Assembly (NCBI RefSeq): GCF_040256395.1
Contig: NZ_CP158296.1
Span: forward strand, 1-64,000
Reading direction: 5' to 3'
From: Deinococcus sonorensis KR-87
GTDB lineage: Bacteria > Deinococcota > Deinococci > Deinococcales > Deinococcaceae
Length of the DNA stretch: 64,000 nucleotides
Under the pieces are notes generated by a model. It searched no databases. It saw nothing but the letters and a program-made list of their open reading frames with translations, and was not told where the DNA came from. The position numbers were made by a program, and so were the translations under genes. Positions 47,265 through 55,655 of the stretch are shown here, in pieces (position 1 is the first letter of the stretch; each line of letters starts with the position of its first letter).

Positions 47265-48020
47265 ATGACGACCTCACGCCTCCTGCTCGACGCCTCCACC
47301 TCGCCGACTCCGGCCGCCGGGGCGACCCGTGTGCCGCCCAAGCCGCTGGCGGTGTACTACGGACACGGCAGCCTGCAGCGGCTGAGCGCCTATCGGATGG
47401 TGGTGCTGCACCCGCAGCACTACACCCCCGCCGAGATCCTGTGGCTCAAGGGGCGGGGGGTCAAGCCGCTGGCCTACCTGAGCGTGGGCGAGGACCCCAG
47501 CCCGGAACCGTCAGCGTGGTCCCGGCGGAGCCGCAATCCAGCGTGGAACACCTGGTACGTCAAAATCGGGCATCCCGCCTGGAATGCCCGGCTGTACGCC
47601 ACCGCCGCCGAGGCCCTGCAGCACTTTGACGGGCTGCTGCTCGACACGCTCGACAGCTCCATCCTATTTCCCACGGACCGCTCGCCGCTGTTGCGGACCC
47701 TGCGCAGCCTGCGGCAGCGGCATCCGGACGCCTACTTCCTGGCCAACCGCGGCTTCGACCTGCTGCCGGACATGGCCCGCTACGTCAACGGCGTGCTGAT
47801 GGAAACGTTCACCACCTCCTGGGAGGACGGCTACCGCAAGCTGCGCCCGCATGAGCTGGCCTACACGGCCGAGATGCTGCGGCGGGTCCGCAGCTGCGAC
47901 CTCGAGGTGTATGCCCTGGACTACGCCACCACCGATCAGCAGCGCCGCGCCGCGCGGGTGCGGGCGCGGGCGCTGGGGCTGACCACCTTCGTGAGTGTTC
48001 GTGAACTCAACAGCATCTGA
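47265..48020 (+). CDS. PelA-hydrolase/GH114-like endo-alpha-1,4-polygalactosaminidase-family protein
   Basis: A 251-residue TIM-barrel-like protein. VYYGHG, the strand end AYLSVGE (Glu76), GLLLDTLDS (Asp127 and Asp130) and GVLMETFTTSW follow the GH114/GH166 pattern, in which acidic residues at these strand ends catalyse alpha-1,4-galactosaminide cleavage. There is no obvious signal peptide, so it would be cytoplasmic unless exported otherwise. It is the last gene of the polysaccharide operon; such hydrolases trim or release the polymer. Confidence 0.78.
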   Translation: MTTSRLLLDASTSPTPAAGATRVPPKPLAVYYGHGSLQRLSAYRMVVLHPQHYTPAEILWLKGRGVKPLAYLSVGEDPSPEPSAWSRRSRNPAWNTWYVKIGHPAWNARLYATAAEALQHFDGLLLDTLDSSILFPTDRSPLLRTLRSLRQRHPDAYFLANRGFDLLPDMARYVNGVLMETFTTSWEDGYRKLRPHELAYTAEMLRRVRSCDLEVYALDYATTDQQRRAARVRARALGLTTFVSVRELNSI

Positions 48021-48091
48021 GGGGCCTGAACAGTGCAGGCCGGGCCCGGCGCGTTCACCGCCGTGGCCCGGCCACCGCCCGCCGCCTCACC

Positions 48092-48115
48092 GCCGGAGCG
48101 TGATCACCCTCCGGC
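48092..48115. terminator. Hairpin between the convergent GH114-type genes
   Basis: GCCGGAG and CTCCGGC pair around a ten-base loop directly after the stop of the minus-strand GH114 lipoprotein gene. A second palindrome, GCCGGGCCCGGC, lies near 48041. Both are GC-rich and lack a U tract, so termination is likely but not certain. Confidence 0.45.
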
Positions 48116-49006
48116 TCAGGGGCAGCCGATCCGCACGTACCCGCTCATGTTCTTGCCCACGAGGTCCAGGTCCTTGCGAATGGCATTGATCCCGCTGGCG
48201 CTCATCATCGAGCAGTTCAGTGCGGTCCGGCGATACTCGGCATCCAGAGCCAGCTTGCCGCGCCGGGTGTACTCGCCAAGGGCGCTGCACTCGCCGTACT
48301 CCTGGCACTGCTCGTTCAGGATGCCGTCGAACTTCTCGACCATCATCTTGCCGGTGCGGTCCCGCTGCAGGATCTGGTCGGGGCCGTTCTTCTGCAGCAC
48401 CGCGAGGCCGTTCTCGTGCGCGCGGTCAGCAATCCAGCCGTTGAAGTCCAGCTGCTGCTGCCGGGTGATGCGGCCACCACTGACGTTCTCGTCGTTCTGC
48501 AGGTTGTCCGGTTCCAGTGCGTCAAAGCCCTTGCTCTTGCACAGCTTCATGCGGTCAATCAGGATCGGCGCCAGCACCGAGGGGCTCTTGAACACGTTGG
48601 TGACGTCCAGGAAGTACTCGTCCGGCCAGTCCGGGTCCTGCTGGATCTTGATGGAGTTGGGATAGCGCGAGGAGTCCGGGCGCCACGGCTCATAGCTGCC
48701 CATGTCCATGTAGCACACGGTGTAGATGCCCTGCTGCTTGAGCGCGGCCACCTTGGTCGCAGAGACGGTGAACCCGTCCAGGTCCATGACCGTGACGCCG
48801 GCCGGGACCGCGATCGACGACGAGGAGGACGCGCCGATCTGCCAGTCCCAGCCGACCTTGCCGCGCGGCGGGAGCTTGATGGGCGGCAGGGTCTGCGCCT
48901 GGACGGCAGGGGCCGCCGAAGCGGCGTCGGATGCAGGAACGGTGGGCTGGCTACAGGCGGCCAGGACAACAGTCAGGGCCAGTCCCCCAAAGTACAGGTG
49001 ACGCAT
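48116..49006 (-). CDS. GH114 endo-alpha-1,4-polygalactosaminidase lipoprotein
   Basis: A 296-residue lipoprotein (lipobox LAAC, Cys18). The mature part has the GH114 core: VGWDWQIG, CYMDMGSYEPWRPD, and the catalytic region GFDALEPDNLQN, followed by Cys residues near the C-terminus (NEQCQEYGEC). GH114 enzymes cut alpha-1,4-linked galactosamine polymers such as deacetylated galactosaminogalactan. GAGGAAACT fixes the start at 49006. It faces the polysaccharide operon tail-to-tail and acts outside the cytoplasmic membrane, perhaps for remodelling or dispersal. Confidence 0.83.
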   Translation of the reverse strand: MRHLYFGGLALTVVLAACSQPTVPASDAASAAPAVQAQTLPPIKLPPRGKVGWDWQIGASSSSSIAVPAGVTVMDLDGFTVSATKVAALKQQGIYTVCYMDMGSYEPWRPDSSRYPNSIKIQQDPDWPDEYFLDVTNVFKSPSVLAPILIDRMKLCKSKGFDALEPDNLQNDENVSGGRITRQQQLDFNGWIADRAHENGLAVLQKNGPDQILQRDRTGKMMVEKFDGILNEQCQEYGECSALGEYTRRGKLALDAEYRRTALNCSMMSASGINAIRKDLDLVGKNMSGYVRIGCP

Positions 49007-49271
49007 AGTTTCCTCGTTTTCCGGACGGCCGACACGACGGGTCAGCACGTCACAACATGAGTACGGCGTGAAAAAGCCGGAAACCCAGGGTTTCGGCAAC
49101 GGCAGGCCAGAGCGCTTCTGCGCGGCCTGGGTGACTGTATCTGGCACCTTTATGAATGACATGACCCAAAGTTGAGAAGAGGTTTGAGCCGCCCCTCTTC
49201 CTTCTCACTCTCTTTCAATGATTCTGCAGAGTTCGGCCACCCGGCCCCGGAGGCGATATGCGCCCTTTCGC

Positions 49272-49700
49272 ATGACATCCCTGCAGCCGGACCAGCTCAG
49301 GGAACTGGAATCGCTGTACCGCAGCGCCCATGAAGGCCGGGTGCGGGTCCGGGCGCTTGCCGTGCTGCTGGCCGCGGAGGAACACCGCAACGTGGCCGAG
49401 ATCGCCCGAATCATCCGGCATCATCAGGAAACGGTGCGCCGCTGGCTTCACCGTTACCTGCAGCGCGGGATTGAGGGGCTGCAGGACGCGCCGAGGCCCG
49501 GCGCGCCCACCAAGGCCACACCGCAGTACCGGGCGGAGCTTCGCCGGGCGCTGGAGCACCATCCACACGAGCTGGGTCTGCCCTACGACCACTGGACCGC
49601 CCGCCATCTGGCGGACCATCTGGAGGCGCGAACTGGGCTGAAGCTCAGCGAAGCGAGCATCTACCGGCTGCTGCGTCAGCATTCACCGCAGGATTTCTGA
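49272..49700 (+). CDS. Orphan IS630-type helix-turn-helix protein lacking the transposase catalytic domain
   Basis: A 142-residue protein. NVAEIARIIRHHQETVRRWLHRY and the following GIEGLQDAPRPGAPTKATPQ are the N-terminal DNA-binding half of IS630-family transposases, including LSEASIYRLLRQHSPQ. It stops exactly where the DDE catalytic domain would begin, and no such domain follows in any frame. It is either a transposase remnant or a domesticated DNA-binding protein. An in-frame ATG at 49218 would add an 18-residue tail. Confidence 0.72.
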   Translation: MTSLQPDQLRELESLYRSAHEGRVRVRALAVLLAAEEHRNVAEIARIIRHHQETVRRWLHRYLQRGIEGLQDAPRPGAPTKATPQYRAELRRALEHHPHELGLPYDHWTARHLADHLEARTGLKLSEASIYRLLRQHSPQDF

Positions 49701-50015
49701 CGTGAATTGACGCGTGCATGCCCTCATCTCACTCATAAAAGTGATTCGGGTGACATTTTTTTGCGAAAAATCGCACACGTCCTGGCTGTGACAATGTTCG
49801 CAAATGTCGCTGGTGTCGGCGTTGCTCATCCAACTGAGCCTCAGGAAGCGACACCTTCCGTCTTCGCAACGCCTTTTAAGATCGGTTTGTTTTTCTCATA
49901 CCGCCTGCTCATGGTCTGGCCTACCATGCAGTGTGCCTTTACAATCTTCATTCACGCTTCGCGCTGGACCGGACCGGCTGTCTGGTGCAGAGGTCCGGCC
50001 GCTCGGTCCTGACGG
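49701..50015. promoter_or_regulatory. 315-base AT-richer leader of the ethylene-receptor-like kinase
   Basis: No gene is visible. The region has runs of T and A unusual for this window, a small stem TGCGA-AAAA-TCGCA at 49762-49775, and TTGACG at 49707 that could be a -35 box but lacks a well-spaced partner. It presumably carries the promoter of the downstream kinase. Confidence 0.35.
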
Positions 50016-51752
50016 ATGCTGAGACTGGCTCCCAGGACCTCCACCACCTGGCGCACCCTGGCCATTGCGCTGGCCGGCCTGGGGCTGCCGCTGCTGTGGC
50101 CGGGCATCCTGGGGCATCTGCTGGACATCCGCCCCTTCACCAGCGACATGCACAGCACCTGGCCGGGAGCCCTGACAGCGCTGCAGCTTGGGTCTGACCT
50201 GTTGATCGGTCTGTCGTACACCTTCATCTCGGCGGTGCTGGCATACATCGTGTTCCAGCACCGGCGGCTGCTGCCGTTCGACTGGGTGGTGCTGTCGTTC
50301 GGGCTATTCATCGTCGCGTGTGGCGGTACCCACCTGATGCACGTCCTGGTGCGCTGGCAGCCGGTGTACTGGCTGGACGGGTACCTCAAGGGCCTCACGG
50401 CGGTGGTCAGCGTGGCCACCGCCGCCGCGCTGCCACCACTCATTCCCAGAGTCTCCCAGCTGCTGAACGCCGAGCGGGCTGTGCTGGAGCAGCAGCGAGA
50501 GCTGGAGCGCAGCAACCAGGCGCTGCAGGCGGCCGTGGCCCGCGCCGAGATTCTAGCCGCGCTGGGTGAAGCGTTGCAGGTGGCCACCACCCACGCCCAG
50601 GTGGAACGCACCGCACTCGATCAGCTGGCCCCGGTGCTGCAGGCCAGCGCCATGCTGGTGGTGCCGTTCGGGCGTCCGGTGCTGCAGGAGGTCACGGTCT
50701 GGGGCGAGCTTCCGGCGGCAGTTGCGGCCACCTTGGCGCGTGCCAGCTTCTCGGCGCAGGAAACCCCGATGCTGCACCGGGCCGCCCAGACCCGCCAGGC
50801 CGTGTATCTGGATCAGTACGAGCAGGGCAGCGGAAACGCTTCCGGCCTGGGTGGATACGCCTACGGACTGGAGCCGATCGTGAACCGCGCTGGCGAGGTG
50901 GTCGCCGGCCTGATCGTCTGGCGCTCCACCGACCGGGGTCCCTGGACCGACAGCCAGCAGGACCTGATGCGCCGCGCTGCCTCCACCATCGGTCTGGCGC
51001 TGGAACGCACGGAAGCGACCACCCAGATCGAACGGCAGCACCTTGCCCTGGCCGAAATGAACGCCCGGCTCAAGCAGAGCAACAACGATCTGGAGCGCTT
51101 TGCCCACGTCGCCAGCCACGACCTGCAGGAGCCGCTGCGCACCGTCATCAGCTTCGGCGGCCTGCTGGAGCGCAAATACGCCGACCGGCTGGACGACACC
51201 GGACGCCGCTACCTCTCATTCATGATCGGCGGTACCACCCGGATGCACGCGCTGATCCGCGACCTGCTGACGCTGTCCACCTACACGGCCGCACCCACGC
51301 CGCTGGAAGCAGTGCCGCTGGACACGCCGCTGACCGAGGCGATGCTGCGGCTGCAGGTCCGCATTGAGGAGCAGGGGGCCCGCATCACCGTTGACCCGTT
51401 GCCCACCGTGCGGGGCAACGCCGCCGAACTGGCTCAGCTGTTCCAGAACCTGCTCAGCAACGCCCTGAAGTTCCAGCACCCAGGCACTACCCCGGACGTG
51501 CACGTCCGGGCCAAGCCTCATCCGGCCGGCTGGCACGTCCAGGTGAAGGACAATGGCATTGGCATTGATCCTCAGCACTTCGAGCAGGTCTTCGGTATCT
51601 TCCAGCGCTTGCACACCCAGCAGGAATACGCGGGCACCGGGCTGGGCCTGGCGATCGTCCAGCGAATTGTGGAGCGGCACGGTGGACAGGTCTGGGTGGA
51701 AAGCACGCCCGGCGACGGCACCACCTTCCATCTGGTGCTGCAAGATGCCTGA
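50016..51752 (+). CDS. Sensor histidine kinase with an ethylene-receptor-like membrane domain and GAF domain
   Basis: A 578-residue protein. After a first hydrophobic segment, residues 55-145 form three helices that line up with the ethylene-binding domain of plant ETR1: Asp61 and Tyr68 (ETR1 Asp25, Tyr32), Ile99, and the copper ligands Cys102 and His106 in VACGGTHLM (ETR1 Ile62, Cys65, His69). The residue aligned with ETR1 Pro36 is Ser72. A GAF domain (about 175-325), a coiled coil, His368 in ASHDLQEPL and an HATPase domain follow. Plant receptors have the same order: membrane domain, GAF, kinase. No partner regulator is adjacent. Confidence 0.85.
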   Translation: MLRLAPRTSTTWRTLAIALAGLGLPLLWPGILGHLLDIRPFTSDMHSTWPGALTALQLGSDLLIGLSYTFISAVLAYIVFQHRRLLPFDWVVLSFGLFIVACGGTHLMHVLVRWQPVYWLDGYLKGLTAVVSVATAAALPPLIPRVSQLLNAERAVLEQQRELERSNQALQAAVARAEILAALGEALQVATTHAQVERTALDQLAPVLQASAMLVVPFGRPVLQEVTVWGELPAAVAATLARASFSAQETPMLHRAAQTRQAVYLDQYEQGSGNASGLGGYAYGLEPIVNRAGEVVAGLIVWRSTDRGPWTDSQQDLMRRAASTIGLALERTEATTQIERQHLALAEMNARLKQSNNDLERFAHVASHDLQEPLRTVISFGGLLERKYADRLDDTGRRYLSFMIGGTTRMHALIRDLLTLSTYTAAPTPLEAVPLDTPLTEAMLRLQVRIEEQGARITVDPLPTVRGNAAELAQLFQNLLSNALKFQHPGTTPDVHVRAKPHPAGWHVQVKDNGIGIDPQHFEQVFGIFQRLHTQQEYAGTGLGLAIVQRIVERHGGQVWVESTPGDGTTFHLVLQDA

Positions 51753-52004
51753 CGCCGCCCACGCTGTCAGCAGCTGAAAGCCGTTCGATCGTTCAGCAGA
51801 ACCTGAGTCAACAGTGCAAAGGTGCGGGTCCACAGAAGTTGAGCTGTCCTGGCACCCATCTGGCAGCTCGTGATCGGTATAGCGCGTCCCCTTGCCATTC
51901 CCAGTGCGGACGACACCGCTCGCATCCCAGGCAACGTCCTGAGCGTCTGTGTCAAATCGCTGGAACCGACACTCTGTCCCTCCTGTCAAAAAGTTCTACG
52001 CAGC

Positions 52005-52037
52005 GGCAGGGGCCGGATGACCTGGCCGGCCCCTGCC
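52005..52037. terminator. Hairpin terminator of the ScyD/ScyE-like gene
   Basis: GGCAGGGGCCGG and CCGGCCCCTGCC pair perfectly (12 base pairs) around a nine-base loop, starting six bases after the minus-strand stop. A run of five T's on the minus strand follows further down. The preceding kinase gene ends 252 bases away on the other side. Confidence 0.65.
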
Positions 52038-52043
52038 TCAAGC

Positions 52044-53189
52044 TCACGGAGCCTGGACAGGCTTGCGTGTGGTGAAGTTGTCCCAGCGCAGCACCTTGCC
52101 GGTGTTGGGCGCTGCGGCGCCGCCGGTGGTGATGAACGCATCACCCCTGGCGTTGAACGAGATGGCTGTCGGGGTATCCAGGCCGGTCAGCACGGTCTCT
52201 TTGACCCCGCCAGCCCGTATCCGCACGATGGACCCGGTGGCGGGCGCGGGGCCCTGCTCACCAAACTGCCCGAGTTCCACGGCATACAGGTTGCCGTCCG
52301 GCCCGGTCTGCAGGTCGGTGGTCATGCTGAGCCCGGTGGCATAGTCCTGCTGGCTGCCGTCAGCCGCGACGCGGACCACCTTGCTGGCACCGGGTGTAAA
52401 AGGAAAGCCCGGCAGCAGCGATACGTACGCCGCGCCATCTTTCAGGAAGGCCACGCCGGTCGGGACCGGTTCAGAGAAGGGCGGCACGCCAGCGGGTGGG
52501 TTGGTGTTCGGCAGGTTCGGGAACACGGCCATCAGCGTGATCGCGCCGGTGGTCGGATTGACTTTCAGCAGGTCATTCCCACCAGCATCCGTCATCCACA
52601 GGTTACCGTCCGGCCCGGCCGCGAGTCCGTAGGCATGTGAGTCCTTGACCTGTTTGTCCGGGTTGTTCGTCGCCTCAAATCCCCAGACGTCCGCGACTTC
52701 CGTGACGGTCGTTCCCGACACTTTCAGCACGGCCGCAGTCTTGGGCAGGCGGGCGATGCTGGCTCCCTCGGCCCAGTGGCCCGAGGTCACGTAGATGTTG
52801 CCGTTCAGCATGGTGATGCGGCTGGCGCCCTCAGCGCCTTCCGGGCCCCCGAGAGAGGGCAGGGACGCGACCACCGTGGACTTGCCGGCAGCATCCACGT
52901 GCACAATCTGGGCAGTGTCGCCGTAGTTGATGGTGGTGGGGGTGGTACTGCCCGGGTCCGGCGGCACGGTGAAACTGCCGGCAGTCCCGGCTGTACCGCT
53001 GTCGACCACCCAGACACTGCCGTCGCCCGCCGCGTACACGCCCATCGGTCCCGACAGATTCTGTGCGACTACAGCGCCCTCGGCGGGGGTGGGCACCGGT
53101 GCAGGCGTGCAACCGGAGAGCAGGGCGCCTGTCAGCAGCGCCACCGCACCAGAACGGAGAGATACCTGCACAACGCTGGTTCGTTGCAT
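52044..53189 (-). CDS. ScyD/ScyE-like beta-propeller lipoprotein
   Basis: A 381-residue lipoprotein (LLSGC lipobox). The mature part repeats GPMGVYAAGDGSVWVVDSG, AAGPDGNLWMTDAGGNDLLKV, PTGVAFLKDGAAYVS and QTGPDGNLYAVELGQF, the pattern of NHL/SMP-30-like six-bladed propellers of the ScyD/ScyE family. Those proteins were named from scytonemin synthesis in cyanobacteria, but most homologues in other bacteria are uncharacterised secreted proteins. AGGAGGACGCT fixes the start at 53189. Function unknown here. Confidence 0.8.
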   Translation of the reverse strand: MQRTSVVQVSLRSGAVALLTGALLSGCTPAPVPTPAEGAVVAQNLSGPMGVYAAGDGSVWVVDSGTAGTAGSFTVPPDPGSTTPTTINYGDTAQIVHVDAAGKSTVVASLPSLGGPEGAEGASRITMLNGNIYVTSGHWAEGASIARLPKTAAVLKVSGTTVTEVADVWGFEATNNPDKQVKDSHAYGLAAGPDGNLWMTDAGGNDLLKVNPTTGAITLMAVFPNLPNTNPPAGVPPFSEPVPTGVAFLKDGAAYVSLLPGFPFTPGASKVVRVAADGSQQDYATGLSMTTDLQTGPDGNLYAVELGQFGEQGPAPATGSIVRIRAGGVKETVLTGLDTPTAISFNARGDAFITTGGAAAPNTGKVLRWDNFTTRKPVQAP

Positions 53190-53455
53190 AGCGTCCTCCT
53201 GAGAACAGAGCACGTCGACCTGCAGGCCACCCGGTGTGGCCTCACTGCTCTTCTGGCTCTGTGTAGTGCAGAGTACAACTCTTAAGTCGGAATGTGCGAA
53301 ATCTCATATTCCAGAGTTTCATCCAATCTTAGGGATACAGTTGGCGGCGACGGCATGTGGATGTCCCAGCCTTTCCCATGCGAGCTTCCTGCACTTGGGA
53401 GGCCCATCAGCCAGCCCTCAGCGAGACGGGCCACCATACAGAGACAGGAGGCACC

Positions 53456-53713
53456 ATGGCTGAATTATCCGGTGATCAGCGAGAGAACCTGTCCGACAGG
53501 GAGTACGCCTACATCGACAAGCATGGCGGTCGGCACCTGCCCATTCACGATGACGAGCATATCCGTAACGCGGCAGCACGGTTCTCGCAGACCCACTTCG
53601 AGAGCACCGAGGCTCGGCAGCAGGCGGCGAAGCACATCGTGACCGCTGCACAACGGCATGGCGTGGAGCTGAACCAGGACGATGCGGTGATGCAGGCGGC
53701 AGACGCCAGCTGA
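53456..53713 (+). CDS. DUF6582-like small protein
   Basis: 85 hydrophilic residues: LSDREYAYIDKHGGRHLPIHDDEHIRNA, then a helical stretch with AAKHIVTAAQRHGVEL. The YAYID-x-x-G-x-RHLPI-x-D core is typical of DUF6582 proteins, which often accompany stress or phage-related genes. GACAGGAGGCACC gives an excellent ribosome site. It is followed by a terminator, so it is probably a single-gene unit. Confidence 0.78.
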   Translation: MAELSGDQRENLSDREYAYIDKHGGRHLPIHDDEHIRNAAARFSQTHFESTEARQQAAKHIVTAAQRHGVELNQDDAVMQAADAS

Positions 53714-53725
53714 CGCTCACAAGCC

Positions 53726-53756
53726 AGGAGAGCAGCCGGAGTCTGGCTGCTCTCCT
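53726..53756 (+). terminator. Rho-independent-type terminator after the DUF6582-like gene
   Basis: AGGAGAGCAGCC and GGCTGCTCTCCT form a perfect 12-base-pair stem with a seven-base loop, 13 bases after the stop. It is followed by TTGTG, a partial U tract. Confidence 0.75.
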
Positions 53757-54146
53757 TTGTGCTGGAGCCATTGGCAGACCGTGGTTTGCCTCAACAGCCA
53801 TCATCAGGATTAAGACACCGCACGCTGACACGTTCAGGCTTCCCTCTTTAGAGAGTGTCGGCCCCATCCATGCGGGGTCATTCTGAGGTCTGCCCCACCC
53901 TGCCTGTTTGAGGTGTCTCTGCCGTCGCTTGGTCGCCGTCCGCCCGACTGTTTCCCGGCCCCTCCCAGGCCGCTTGGAAATCGATTTCGTTGTGCTATGA
54001 TGCGACCGTTCATTAACTTCATCTGACGCTCCCATACAGCGTTTCCTAACCTGTCCTGCCGGTCGCTCAGGCGACCTGAAGTGCTCGAGGTGATCCAGGT
54101 TGTTGTACCGGTCCATTCACGTTTCCGCTGTCCTGCAGGCCGGACC
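53757..54146 (+). promoter_or_regulatory. 390-base leader of the second sugar ABC operon
   Basis: No gene is supported. The left part holds a small CTCT-TTAG-AGAG stem near 53845. The right part, from the promoter at 53974, leaves an untranslated leader of about 140 bases with no recognisable riboswitch or strong hairpin. A weak GGAC lies before the ATPase start. Confidence 0.45.
53974..54001 (+). promoter_or_regulatory. Promoter with an embedded LacI-type operator
   Basis: TTGGAA (53974-53979) and TATGAT (53996-54001) form -35 and -10 boxes with a 16-base spacer. The perfect palindrome GAAATCGATTTC (53977-53988) overlaps the -35 box and spacer; its central CG and GAAA/TTTC arms fit LacI-family operators. 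A bound repressor would block RNA polymerase until the transported sugar (or a derivative) is present. No LacI-type gene lies in the window. Confidence 0.65.
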
Positions 54147-55655
54147 ATGACCGCGCCTTCCGCAGCCGCTTTTCATGGCGTCACCCGCTCGTTCGGGCCG
54201 GTGCAGGTGCTCCACGGCGTGTCGTTGCAGGTGCGTCCCGGCGAGGTGCACGCGCTGATCGGCGAGAACGGCGCGGGCAAGAGCACCATGATGAAGATCC
54301 TGGGTGGGTACCTGCCGCCGAGCGGTGGCTCTCTGGAGGTGAACGGGCAACCGGCCCACTTCCGCAACAGTCGGGACGCCGAGGCGCGCGGCGTGGTCCT
54401 GATTCACCAGGAATTCAACCTGGCCGATGACCTGAGCGTGGCGCAGAACATGTTCCTGGGCCGCGAACTGGGCGGCGCGCTGCTCGACGACCGCGCCATG
54501 AATGCCCAGGCTGCCGCCGCGCTGCAGCGGCTGGGCCTGACCCTGGATCCCCGCACCCGGGTACGCGAGCTAAGTGTGCCGCACAAACAGCTGGTCGAGA
54601 TCGCCAAGGCCCTGTCGCGTGAGGCGCGGCTGCTGATCATGGACGAGCCCACCGCCACGCTGACGGTGCGCGAGACCGACACGCTGTTCGCCCTGATCCG
54701 GCGGCTGCGCGAGCAGGGCGTGACCATCCTGTACATCAGCCACAAACTGGAGGAGGTCAAGGCGCTGGCCGATACCGTCACGGTGCTGCGCGACGGCCGG
54801 GTGGTGAGCAGCGCCCCGGCCCAGGACCTGACCCCGCACCAGATGGCCAGCCTGATGGTGGGCCGGGAGCTGGAGGACATGTTCCCGCCCCACGCCCCGC
54901 CCAGCAACGCGCCGCTGCTGGAAGTCGAGGGGCTGTCGGTGCCCGGCTGGGCGACGGACGCGAGCTTTACCCTGCACCAGGGCGAAGTGCTGGGCTTCGC
55001 CGGGCTGGTGGGCGCAGGCCGCACCGAACTGTTCGAGGGGTTGCTGGGCCTGCGCCGCTCCACGGTGGGTCAGGTGCGCCTGAAAGGGCGACCGGTGAGG
55101 CTGGGCAGCCCCGGCGCTGCCGCCCGCGCGGGCATCGTGTATCTCAGCGAGGATCGCAAGGGCAAGGGCCTGTTGGTGGATTTCCAGCTGCGCCCGAACC
55201 TGACCCTGATGACGCTGCAGCATTACGCGCGCCCGGTGCTGGACCCGCGCGCCGAGCAGCGTGCCCTGGAGCGGGCGGTGCAGACCTACGGCATCCGCAC
55301 CGGCCGTCTGGACGTGCCGGCCAGCGCGCTGTCGGGCGGGAATCAGCAGAAGCTGGCGCTGGCCCGCATCCTGGAGGTGCACCCGCAGGTGATCATTCTG
55401 GACGAACCGACGCGCGGCGTGGACGTGGGCGCCAAACGTGAGATCTATGCCCTGATCCAGCAGCTGGCCGCCGCCGGGCAGGGCGTCATCGTGATTTCCA
55501 GCGAGCTGAACGAGCTGCTGGGGCTGTGCCACCGGCTGCTGGTGCTGCACAGCGGCCGGGTGGTGGCCACTCTGGAGGGCGAGGCCATGAACGAACAGAC
55601 TGTGATTCAGTACGCCACCGGACTCCGCACTCCTGCCGCGCAGGTGCCGGCGTGA
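54147..55655 (+). CDS. Sugar ABC transporter ATP-binding protein (RbsA-like)
   Basis: A 502-residue protein with two fused ABC ATPase domains. The N-terminal domain has Walker [10 protein letters not shown] and [11 protein letters not shown]; the C-terminal one has the degenerate GLVGAGRTE, signature LSGGNQQKL and [11 protein letters not shown]. Gene order is ATPase, permease, binding protein, different from the ytf-like operon. Upstream in-frame codons lie in the leader and would add 22 residues unlike the family. The sugar is unknown. Confidence 0.87.
   Translation: MTAPSAAAFHGVTRSFGPVQVLHGVSLQVRPGEVHALIGENGAGKSTMMKILGGYLPPSGGSLEVNGQPAHFRNSRDAEARGVVLIHQEFNLADDLSVAQNMFLGRELGGALLDDRAMNAQAAAALQRLGLTLDPRTRVRELSVPHKQLVEIAKALSREARLLIMDEPTATLTVRETDTLFALIRRLREQGVTILYISHKLEEVKALADTVTVLRDGRVVSSAPAQDLTPHQMASLMVGRELEDMFPPHAPPSNAPLLEVEGLSVPGWATDASFTLHQGEVLGFAGLVGAGRTELFEGLLGLRRSTVGQVRLKGRPVRLGSPGAAARAGIVYLSEDRKGKGLLVDFQLRPNLTLMTLQHYARPVLDPRAEQRALERAVQTYGIRTGRLDVPASALSGGNQQKLALARILEVHPQVIILDEPTRGVDVGAKREIYALIQQLAAAGQGVIVISSELNELLGLCHRLLVLHSGRVVATLEGEAMNEQTVIQYATGLRTPAAQVPA

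Noticed and set aside
54081..54146. GTG start at 54081 for the second sugar ABC ATPase
   Set aside because: It would add 22 residues unlike RbsA-type proteins and has no ribosome site; ATG 54147 fits the family length.
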